From the NCBI GenBank assembly GCA_030453435.1, contig JAKDKI010000099.1, positions 1-7,529 on the forward strand: 7,529 nucleotides of DNA. Direction: 5' to 3'. This DNA is from Kocuria sp. GTDB taxonomy: Bacteria; Actinomycetota; Actinomycetes; Actinomycetales; Micrococcaceae. The stretch's first letter is position 1. Each line of letters starts with the position of its first letter. This document shows, in pieces, positions 1 to 5,262 of this stretch. Below the pieces are notes generated by a model. It saw nothing but the letters and a program-made list of their open reading frames with translations. It searched no databases and was not told the origin of the DNA. A program made the position numbers and the translations under genes.

Positions 1-51
1 GTAGGGTCGAATAAACGAAATCGGAGTCGTACCACGACGAGGGAGGATCTC

Positions 52-501
52 ATGTCGGCGCACCTGCACCATATCCCTCCCCGTGCTGCTTGTGGGCTGT
101 TCATCCTCAACACCGGATTCACGAAGCGTTCACTGGATGTGGAGGGGGCGACCGGTCTGCGGGACCAGGCGGCCAACGCGTTTCCTGTGCTCAAGAGAGT
201 CGACCCGGTGCTTTTCGGGAAGCTGCTATCGGGTGGTGAGATCCTCCTGGGTGCGGCTTTGCTCGCACCGGTAGTGCCCACGTGGGCGGCTGCGGCCGGT
301 CTGGCCGGGTTCTCGGGGGCCCTGATGCGGGTGTATATGAAGACGCCGGGGATGACGCGGGAGGACGGAATCCGTCCTGCGCCGGCAGGAATGGGCATCG
401 CTCGGGATGTTTTCATGCTCGGCAGCGCCTTGGGTCTGCTCGTGGAAGAACTCACTAGCCGACAGGCTCGACGCAAGATTTCGGGAAAGACGGTGCGGTG
501 A
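52..501 (+). CDS. DoxX-like small integral membrane protein
   Basis: The 149-residue product is hydrophobic and looks like the short DoxX/DoxX-like family common in Actinomycetota. Members are four-helix membrane proteins, some linked to redox or thiol-stress complexes; no reaction can be assigned here. Visible features are a short first hydrophobic stretch (about residues 10-23), a loop with charged residues, two adjacent helices at about 58-75 and 76-94 separated by a proline turn (APVVPTW), and a final helix at about 115-131 following GIARD, then a basic tail. The ATG is preceded by GGGAGG at 41-46, five bases upstream, which supports this start. The stop overlaps the next gene's ATG (TGATG at 499-503), so the two are probably translationally coupled. 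The family call rests on length, helix layout and motif feel; the exact role is unknown. Confidence 0.72.
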   Translation: MSAHLHHIPPRAACGLFILNTGFTKRSLDVEGATGLRDQAANAFPVLKRVDPVLFGKLLSGGEILLGAALLAPVVPTWAAAAGLAGFSGALMRVYMKTPGMTREDGIRPAPAGMGIARDVFMLGSALGLLVEELTSRQARRKISGKTVR

Positions 502-962
502 TGGATTCGAATCAGGATGTAAAGGAACTCCCGATCAACGCGTGCTGGGCGCTGCTGCGCGCGACCACCGTCGGCCGGCTTGCCGTATGGGTGGAGGACC
601 ATCCCGATATTTTCCCCCTCAATTATGCGGTGGATCACGGGACCCTAGTTTTCCGGTCCCGGGAGGGCACGAAAGTCTTCGGCGCGCTATCCGACGCCCC
701 GGTCGCCCTGGAAGTCGACGGATACGACCCACCCACCTCCAAAGCATGGAGTGTCGTGGCGAAGGGCCGCGCCGGCGCAATCAGCCAGGTTCACGACCTG
801 ATGGACACCGTGGACCTTCCGCTCTTTCCGTGGCAGGCCGGTGAGAAGAAGCGGTTCATTCGCATCCACCCCGACCTGATCACCGGCCGCCGTTTCCCCG
901 TGGCCGACCCTGACATATGGCGAACGCCGCTATCGGACGTCAGACGTGCATCGCCGGAATAG
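501..962 (+). CDS. Pyridoxamine 5'-phosphate oxidase-fold flavin-binding protein
   Basis: This 153-residue cytosolic protein resembles the Pyridox_ox_2 group of PPOX split-barrel proteins, which bind FMN, F420 or haem depending on the subgroup. Diagnostic segments, numbered from the ATG at 501, are VGRLAVW (24-30), the strand FPLNYAVD (38-45), FRSREGTKV (51-59, the usual phosphate-contact region), WSVVAKGRA (83-91) and a C-terminal RFIRIHPDLITGRRF (118-132). These match the order seen in actinobacterial members of 130-160 residues. A GTG at 498 is an alternative start, adding one residue. I prefer the ATG because it overlaps the upstream stop as TGATG; there is no strong independent ribosome site, which fits coupled translation. 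The ferredoxin gene follows 35 bases later, suggesting a redox operon. Substrate and cofactor cannot be told from the sequence. Confidence 0.85.
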   Translation: MDSNQDVKELPINACWALLRATTVGRLAVWVEDHPDIFPLNYAVDHGTLVFRSREGTKVFGALSDAPVALEVDGYDPPTSKAWSVVAKGRAGAISQVHDLMDTVDLPLFPWQAGEKKRFIRIHPDLITGRRFPVADPDIWRTPLSDVRRASPE

Positions 963-997
963 CACGTCCTTCCAGCAAACCCCATGGAGAGTGACCC

Positions 998-1330
998 ATG
1001 ACCTACGTAATCGCCCAACCCTGTGTGGACGTCAAGGACAAGGCCTGCGTCGAAGAATGCCCGGTCGACTGCATCTATGAAGGAGAGCGGTCGCTGTACA
1101 TTCATCCAGACGAGTGTGTCGACTGTGGCGCCTGCGAGCCGGTCTGCCCGGTTGAGGCCATCTATTACGAGGACGACGTCCCGGACCAATGGGCAGAGTA
1201 TTACAAGGCCAATGTCGAATTCTTCGACGAACTCGGTTCACCGGGTGGTGCCGTCAAGCTCGGCAACACCGGCCGGGACCACCCCCTGGTTGCGGCATTG
1301 CCACCGCAAAACCAAGATATCGGCCTTTAG
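998..1330 (+). CDS. fdxA: 7Fe (3Fe-4S/4Fe-4S) ferredoxin, FdxA type
   Basis: This is a 110-residue soluble electron carrier. Cysteines lie at 9, 17, 21, 25, 40, 43, 46 and 50. By comparison with Azotobacter ferredoxin I (shifted by one), C9, C17 and C50 should hold the [3Fe-4S] cluster, C21, C40, C43 and C46 the [4Fe-4S] cluster, and C25 is the non-ligand cysteine. An acidic aromatic tail after residue 56 (YYEDDVPDQW and following) is typical of the actinobacterial FdxA group of about 105-115 residues. GGAGAG at 986-991 precedes the ATG by six bases. It is the last gene of the DoxX/PPOX/ferredoxin run and converges on the Crp/Fnr gene. In mycobacteria fdxA belongs to the DosR hypoxia regulon, but I see no DosR palindrome upstream here. 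The partner reductase or P450 is not in the window. Confidence 0.93.
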   Translation: MTYVIAQPCVDVKDKACVEECPVDCIYEGERSLYIHPDECVDCGACEPVCPVEAIYYEDDVPDQWAEYYKANVEFFDELGSPGGAVKLGNTGRDHPLVAALPPQNQDIGL

Positions 1331-1478
1331 GTCGGCCCCTTCGCCCGCTTTGCGCCCGTGCCGGGGGAAGCTCGTAGGGAGCAGCCCACACAGGTGACGC
1401 CACTGCAAGAAGGTCAAGGGCGGGTTCGAGTTGCACCGGATACTGCCCAGGAGGCCGCCACGCCGCAGCGGCACCGGA

Positions 1479-2162
1479 CTATCGAGGTGTGGCTACGTGT
1501 TCAAGCGCATCGATATCGAGAATCGTGACCTCCCGGCGCCCGTGCAATTCGATAAGGCCGGAGGCAGAGAGCGCGGCAAGGCGTCGACTCAGGGTCTCCG
1601 GCGTCGTGCCGAGGTACGCCGCGATTTCCTGTTTCGCCATCGGAAGTCTCACCGTGGCCGCTCCGTCCCGCATGGTGCCAGGTAGGTCCAGGAGGTAGGC
1701 CGCGACACGGGCATTGACATCGCTGGAGGTGATGGCGGCCAGCAGTCGCTCGACGGAAGAGAGGCGGTCGGAGAGCGTCCGCAGCATCCGCTGACTGATG
1801 TCGGGGTAGTCACGAAGTAGGACTGCAAGGTCGGCATGGTCGAACACGCACATCCTGCTCTCTTCCAGCGCGACGGCGAGATCGTTCGGACGGTGGCCCG
1901 TCAGGAAGGCACGTTCACCCACAACATCACCGTCGGTCACCGTTCGCAGGATCTGCTCCTGACCATTGGCGGCCGCGTGGCTGACCTTGAGCTGTCCACT
2001 GTGCATCACCAGCAGGCGCGAGACCGGCTGTCCGGGCGCATAGACGATCTCCCCCTTTTCGGCGAGTACCGGGCGGGCAAAGTCCGCAACACGCAACTGT
2101 TCCTGACGGGTGAGGCCTTGGAAGATCGGGACGCGGGTGACGCACAAGTCATCCTCGGGCAT
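1479..2162 (-). CDS. Crp/Fnr-family transcriptional regulator, FLP-like two-cysteine type
   Basis: The 227-residue protein has the full Crp/Fnr architecture: an N-terminal cyclic-nucleotide-binding beta-barrel (about 12-115; VPIFQGL, GEIVYAPGQP, GDVVGERAFLTGHRP), a long dimer helix (about 118-145; ISQRMLRTLSDRLSSVERLL) and a C-terminal winged helix-turn-helix (about 172-215). The recognition helix TTPETLSRRLAAL carries E189, S192 and R193, the ExxSR spacing FNR uses to contact TTGAT half sites. It lacks FNR's four [4Fe-4S] cysteines and has only C7 and C105, resembling the C5/C112 disulfide pair described for L. casei FLP. It is therefore more likely a thiol redox sensor than an iron-sulfur sensor, though another effector is possible. 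There is no clear Shine-Dalgarno; TAAAGT six bases before the ATG suggests a leaderless transcript. A TTGAT-type box lies in the divergent region with the HMA/ATPase genes, its likely target. Confidence 0.92.
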   Translation of the reverse strand: MPEDDLCVTRVPIFQGLTRQEQLRVADFARPVLAEKGEIVYAPGQPVSRLLVMHSGQLKVSHAAANGQEQILRTVTDGDVVGERAFLTGHRPNDLAVALEESRMCVFDHADLAVLLRDYPDISQRMLRTLSDRLSSVERLLAAITSSDVNARVAAYLLDLPGTMRDGAATVRLPMAKQEIAAYLGTTPETLSRRLAALSASGLIELHGRREVTILDIDALEHVATPR

Positions 2163-2168
2163 GACAAC

Positions 2169-2174
2169 ACTTTA
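2169..2174 (-). promoter_or_regulatory. Candidate -10 box (TAAAGT) for a leaderless regulator transcript
   Basis: Read on the minus strand, TAAAGT fits the actinobacterial TAnnnT -10 pattern and ends six bases before the A of the regulator's ATG at 2162. That spacing puts the transcription start on the start codon itself. The bases between contain no Shine-Dalgarno-like run, which agrees with a leaderless mRNA. The -35 region is poor, so this is a reasoned candidate only. Confidence 0.4.
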
Positions 2175-2240
2175 TCCCACGCCGACCCGACGCGACCGTA
2201 ACGGACGGGCCAGCGGCGCTCGGGGAGGAGCCCCGCGAAC

Positions 2241-2254
2241 TTGATCTATGTCAA
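2241..2254. promoter_or_regulatory. FNR-like operator TTGATCTATGTCAA
   Basis: The 14-base site has half sites TTGAT and GTCAA around four bases, one base from the perfect FNR consensus TTGAT-N4-ATCAA and identical in form to ANR/DNR-type sites. It lies between the divergent Crp/Fnr regulator and the HMA/ATPase genes. Its centre (2247.5) is about 41.5 bases before the start of transcription predicted from the -10 at 2277-2282, the standard class II activator position. The adjacent regulator carries the ExxSR residues that read TTGAT, so it is the natural candidate to bind here. Confidence 0.65.
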
Positions 2255-2257
2255 GGA

Positions 2258-2275
2258 GTTCGCGGCACGGCGAAC
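2258..2275. repeat. GTTCGC-N6-GCGAAC dyad in the promoter spacer, third arm at 2235-2240
   Basis: GTTCGC (2258-2263) and GCGAAC (2270-2275) form a perfect 6-bp dyad around GGCACG. A further GCGAAC at 2235-2240 (GCGAACT to 2241) also pairs with AGTTCGC at 2257-2263, giving a 7-bp inverted repeat that embraces the FNR-like box. The 18-base dyad falls between the expected -35 and -10 elements of the HMA/ATPase promoter, where MerR-type and many repressor operators sit. No second metal sensor is encoded in the window, so the binding protein is unknown. Confidence 0.4.
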
Positions 2276-2276
2276 C

Positions 2277-2282
2277 TACGGT
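2277..2282 (+). promoter_or_regulatory. Candidate -10 box (TACGGT) for the HMA/ATPase unit
   Basis: TACGGT fits TAnnnT and predicts a start near 2289, giving a leader of about 35 bases before the HMA gene. It is supported mainly by geometry: the FNR-like box is then centred at about -41.5. There is no recognisable -35 hexamer, as expected for an activator-dependent class II promoter. Confidence 0.4.
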
Positions 2283-2323
2283 GAAGGTGTCAGTAAGAAA
2301 CACCAAGACGGAAGGATTCCACA

Positions 2324-2557
2324 ATGACCACCGCGACCACAACCCACACCATCCTCCGCGCGGAAGGTTTTTCCTGCCCCTCCTGCGTGGCCAAGATCGA
2401 GAAGCAGGTCGGCCGCCTCAAGGGTGTCGAGAACGTGAAGGTCCACTTCGCCTCCGCCCGCATCGAGATCGACCACGACGCCGAGCGCGTTTCGGTGGAT
2501 GACCTTGTTGCCGCCGTCGTGAAGGCCGGCTACAAGGCCACGCCCGCGGCCTTCTAA
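2324..2557 (+). CDS. Heavy-metal-associated (HMA) domain metallochaperone, CopZ-like
   Basis: The 77-residue protein is a single HMA ferredoxin-like domain. The metal loop is GFSCPSC with C18 and C21 as the expected thiol ligands; the usual Met of GMTCxxC is replaced by Phe16. The later pattern VGRLKGVENVKVHFASARIEI and AGY near residues 68-70 is standard for the family. Such proteins bind Cu(I), or other soft or borderline metals, in the cytosol and hand them to a P1B ATPase. GGAAGG at 2310-2315 precedes the ATG by eight bases. The ATPase gene starts 88 bases downstream and lacks its own N-terminal HMA domain, so this protein probably supplies that function in trans. A strong hairpin separates the two. 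The metal is not determined; copper is the family default, but the partner ATPase is atypical. Confidence 0.9.
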   Translation: MTTATTTHTILRAEGFSCPSCVAKIEKQVGRLKGVENVKVHFASARIEIDHDAERVSVDDLVAAVVKAGYKATPAAF

Positions 2558-2561
2558 CGCC

Positions 2562-2583
2562 AGCGGGCCCCACAGGGCCCGCT
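2562..2583 (+). terminator. Strong hairpin between HMA and ATPase genes (attenuator or processing site)
   Basis: AGCGGGCCC (2562-2570) and GGGCCCGCT (2575-2583) are perfect 9-base reverse complements around a CACA loop, starting four bases after the HMA stop codon. Only a short TTT (2588-2590), not a full U-tract, follows, so full termination is uncertain. Partial termination or protection of the upstream mRNA end would give more chaperone than ATPase from one promoter. Confidence 0.65.
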
Positions 2584-2645
2584 CACATTTCCCCCTTCAT
2601 CCTGCCGGTACGCCGGCTCAAGACGCAGAAAGGTCGTACCCGAAA

Positions 2646-4646
2646 GTGAACAGGCTCCAGAAATGGGTCTATGGGAACTGGTCCGTTCCCGTCGTGTCCG
2701 GCGTGCTCATCATCATTTCGTTCGCCCTCCAGTGGCTGGGCGGGGGTGTCGCCAACCTCGCCGTCAGCCCGCAGTGGTGGCTGGACGCCGGCGCCCACGC
2801 CGCGCATGCCAGCGCGGCCTTCACCCTCGGGGATGTCTTCATGATCGCCGCGGCCGCCGTCGCCGGCTACGGGATCGTACTCAAGGCGGTTCGCGCGCTG
2901 ACCGCCAAGGTCATCGGCATCGACCTGCTGGTGTCGGTTGCGGCGATCGGCGCGGTCATCATCGGCAACTTCTGGGAGGCCGCGGCGGTGACGTTCCTGT
3001 TCGCCATCGGCCACGCCCTGGAAGCTGCCACCTTGAACAAGACGCGCTCGGCACTGGCCGAACTGGTCGCTGTCGCCCCGGATTCCGCGATCGTCGTGCG
3101 CGAGGGTGAGCAACAGGAGGTCCCTGCCGGGCAGGTGAGAATGGGCGAGATCGTGCTGGTCAAGAACGGCGCGAAGGTCCCCGTCGACGGTCAAGTCGTC
3201 TCGGGCACCGGCGCCATCGATGAGGCCTCGATCACCGGCGAGTCGATCCCGGTGGAGAAGGTCAAAGGCGGCCAGGTCTTCGCCGGCACCGTCTCCCGCG
3301 GTGGGTTCCTGCAGGTGCTGGCCACCGGCATCGGTGACGATACCACCCTGGCCCGGATCATTCACCGGGTCGAGGAGGCCCAGGACGCCAAGGCCCGCAC
3401 CCAGGCGTTCATCGATCGCTTCTCCGGCTGGTACACCCCAGCGGTGATGGTGCTGGCCCTGGCGGCCGGACTGATCTCCGGCGACGTGGTGCTGGCCCTG
3501 ACTCTGCTGGTCATCGGCTGTCCCGGCGCCCTGGTGATCTCCATCCCGGTCGCGATCGTGGCCGGCATCGGCCGCGCCGCCCGCAACGGCATCCTGATCA
3601 AGGGCGGCGAATTCCTGGAGACCTCGGCGAAGATCTCCGCGGTTGCCGTGGACAAGACCGGCACCTTGACCGAGGGACGCCCGCAGCTGACCGACGTCGT
3701 CGTCCTGGACTCGGCGTTGGAGCGCAGCGAGGTGCTGCGCTGGGCTGCCGCCGCTGAGGCCGGCTCCGAACACCCGCTGGCCCGTCCCATCCTGGACACC
3801 GCCCAGGCCGAGGGAGTAGGCCCGCACGGCATCCCCGGCACGGTCACCCCGGTCCCCGGCAAGGGCATCGTGTCCGATGTCGACGGTCGGCGGGTGCTGA
3901 TCGGTAACCCGCCGCTACTACTCCAGTACGGCGTTGTCGATGACGGCAGCGCCGCCCAGGCGGCGGAATCGCTGGCCGCCGAGGGCAAGACGCCGATGAT
4001 CGTGGCGGTCGATGACAAGGTGATCGGCGTCGTCGCCGTCGCCGATCAGGTCCGACAGGATGCACCCGAGATGGTCGCCCGCCTGCACCGGGCCGGCGTG
4101 GAGAAGGTGGTCATGCTCACCGGTGACACCCGGCTGGTGGCCGAGGCCATCGGGAAAGCCACCGGGATCGACGAGATCCACGCCTCCCTGCTTCCCGAGG
4201 ACAAGCTGGACGTGGTCGCGCAGCTGCAGCAAGAGGGCCACACGATCGCCATGGTCGGCGACGGCGTCAACGACGCCCCGGCCCTGGCCACCGCGAACAT
4301 CGGCGTGGCGATGGGGGCGGCCGGCTCGGCCGTAGCCGTGGAGACCGCGGACATCGCCCTGATGGGCGACAACCTGCTCAAGCTGCCGGAAGCTATCGGA
4401 TTGGCCAAGCGGACCGTGTCCGTCATGCGGCAGAACATCGCGATCGCCCTGATCACCGTGGTGCTGCTGCTGGCCGGCGTCTTCGCCGGCGGAGTGACCA
4501 TGTCGATCGGCATGCTCGTCCACGAAGCCTCCGTACTGGTGGTCATCGCCAACGCGATGCGACTACTGCGCAACGCCCGCGGCTCCACCACGATGCCGAA
4601 GAGCGAGAGGACCACCGGAACAGCGGCGCAACAGGTCAACGCCTGA
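2646..4646 (+). CDS. P1B-type heavy-metal-translocating ATPase with CPG metal-site motif
   Basis: The 666-residue membrane pump exports transition metal using ATP. Visible landmarks are N-terminal hydrophobic helices without an HMA domain (about 14-32, 62-80, 88-128), the actuator motif TGES (197-200), the transmembrane metal-site motif CPG (292-294, in GCPGALVISIP), the phosphorylation site DKTGT (D336), the P1B-specific HP (376-377), TGD (492-494), GDGVNDAP (538-545) and two C-terminal helices ending in HEAS (626-629). All catalytic motifs are intact. The usual CPC, SPC or CPH is absent, and HEAS recalls the HEGS/T of P1B-4 (Co/Fe) pumps rather than the Cu or Zn groups, so I do not assign a metal. 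The GTG start at 2646 follows AGAAAGG at about 2627-2633, a weak, rather distant ribosome site. The gene follows the HMA protein gene and probably works with it. Confidence 0.94.
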   Translation: MNRLQKWVYGNWSVPVVSGVLIIISFALQWLGGGVANLAVSPQWWLDAGAHAAHASAAFTLGDVFMIAAAAVAGYGIVLKAVRALTAKVIGIDLLVSVAAIGAVIIGNFWEAAAVTFLFAIGHALEAATLNKTRSALAELVAVAPDSAIVVREGEQQEVPAGQVRMGEIVLVKNGAKVPVDGQVVSGTGAIDEASITGESIPVEKVKGGQVFAGTVSRGGFLQVLATGIGDDTTLARIIHRVEEAQDAKARTQAFIDRFSGWYTPAVMVLALAAGLISGDVVLALTLLVIGCPGALVISIPVAIVAGIGRAARNGILIKGGEFLETSAKISAVAVDKTGTLTEGRPQLTDVVVLDSALERSEVLRWAAAAEAGSEHPLARPILDTAQAEGVGPHGIPGTVTPVPGKGIVSDVDGRRVLIGNPPLLLQYGVVDDGSAAQAAESLAAEGKTPMIVAVDDKVIGVVAVADQVRQDAPEMVARLHRAGVEKVVMLTGDTRLVAEAIGKATGIDEIHASLLPEDKLDVVAQLQQEGHTIAMVGDGVNDAPALATANIGVAMGAAGSAVAVETADIALMGDNLLKLPEAIGLAKRTVSVMRQNIAIALITVVLLLAGVFAGGVTMSIGMLVHEASVLVVIANAMRLLRNARGSTTMPKSERTTGTAAQQVNA

Positions 4647-4691
4647 CATCGAATCCGCGTAAGCGGCAAACAGGTACCCAGCCGCTACCGC

Positions 4692-4704
4692 TCCCGGCGC
4701 GGGA
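4692..4704 (+). terminator. Small GC hairpin after the ATPase gene
   Basis: TCCCG (4692-4696) and CGGGA (4700-4704) pair perfectly around GCG. A smaller CCGC-GTAA-GCGG hairpin with a GNRA-type loop lies upstream at 4655-4666. Neither is followed by a U-tract, so they could mark the 3' end of the ATPase message or merely slow polymerase; termination is weakly supported. Confidence 0.3.
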
Positions 4705-4772
4705 CACACCGACAAATTCACAACAACGACCCGAACACCGAAAACGAAAAACGCAACTGGAGGAGAGCAATC
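4705..4772 (+). promoter_or_regulatory. T-poor, A/C-rich leader with strong Shine-Dalgarno for the cupin gene
   Basis: From 4693 to 4757 there are only two T bases (4717-4718), and after 4704 G is scarce too, leaving an A/C-rich tract in otherwise GC-rich DNA. It ends in GGAGGAGA (4759-4766), six bases before the ATG at 4773. Such a leader would be nearly structureless and favour translation. No confident -35/-10 pair is visible, so the cupin gene may have its own promoter or be read from the ATPase transcript. Confidence 0.4.
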
Positions 4773-5198
4773 ATGAACGGAAAGAACTTCACCCTGGGAG
4801 ATAACGTCGAGCATTTCACCATCGCGGACGTGGCCCGGGACAACCCCGATTTCCGGAAAGTCCTGTGGACCGGTGAACACGCCCAGATCGTGGTGATGAC
4901 CATCCCGCCCGGCGGCCAGATCGGCGACGAGGTCCACGAGCACACCGACCAGATCCTGACCTTCGTCTCCGGCACCGGCGAAGCCGATCTCAACGGCCAC
5001 ACCCACCCCATCGATGCCGGTGACCAATGCGCGGTACCGGCCGGAGCCCGGCACAACTTCCGCAACACCGGCGACGAGCCGCTGGTGCTCTACACCATCT
5101 ACAGCCCACCGGAGCATGCTGCCGGCGCCGCCTTCGCGACCCGGGAGGAAGCCGACGCCGCCGAAGCCGCCGGTGAGGACGAACCCCCTCGGCTCTGA
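4773..5198 (+). CDS. Small single-domain cupin protein
   Basis: The 141-residue cytosolic protein is a one-barrel cupin. Motif 1 reads GDEVHEHTDQ, with H55, H57 and Q60 as likely metal contacts. This HxHxDQ form, with Gln instead of the textbook Glu, is the normal signature of one widespread small-cupin group. Motif 2 is GDQCAVPAGARHNFRN with H94 as the third histidine. The ending LVLYTIYSPPEHAAG and an acidic, alanine-rich tail are also characteristic. The catalytic role is unknown; proteins of this group are annotated only as cupins or mannose-6-phosphate-isomerase-like. GGAGGAGA precedes the ATG. The MDR oxidoreductase gene follows 64 bases later in the same direction, so the pair may form an operon acting on a shared small molecule; that link is inference. 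Confidence 0.9.
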   Translation: MNGKNFTLGDNVEHFTIADVARDNPDFRKVLWTGEHAQIVVMTIPPGGQIGDEVHEHTDQILTFVSGTGEADLNGHTHPIDAGDQCAVPAGARHNFRNTGDEPLVLYTIYSPPEHAAGAAFATREEADAAEAAGEDEPPRL

Positions 5199-5262
5199 CC
5201 CCCATCGTCACGTTATCTAGAGCACTAAGACACACCACTCAGATCAGAAGGAGATCGCATTC

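Noticed and set aside
26..38. GTCGT-ACC-ACGAC small hairpin before the first gene
   Set aside because: A five-base arm with a three-base loop is common by chance; with only 51 upstream bases there is no context to support a regulatory role.
638..661. CGGGACC-N10-GGTCCCG inverted repeat, reminiscent of DosR half sites
   Set aside because: The spacing is wrong for a DosR box (GGGAC and GTCCC normally four bases apart), and it lies within conserved codons of the PPOX-fold gene, which explain the sequence.
1331..1478. Possible shared terminator between the convergent ferredoxin and regulator genes, including GCCGC-A-GCGGC at 1462-1472
   Set aside because: The stem must lose pairs to form a loop and has no U-tract on either strand; other pairings in the gap are 4-5 bp only. 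I see nothing strong enough to annotate.
2583..3827. A 414-codon open frame on the minus strand opposite the P1B ATPase gene
   Set aside because: It lies opposite a gene with every catalytic motif intact. Its product is a low-complexity run of Gly, Asp, Gln, His and Arg, the usual complement of GC-rich codons, and no family features are visible.
4773..5198. Cupin lacking the textbook glutamate metal ligand, as a possible dead enzyme
   Set aside because: HxHxDQ is the usual signature in this group of small cupins and the third histidine (H94) is present, so Gln60 is a family trait rather than a defect.
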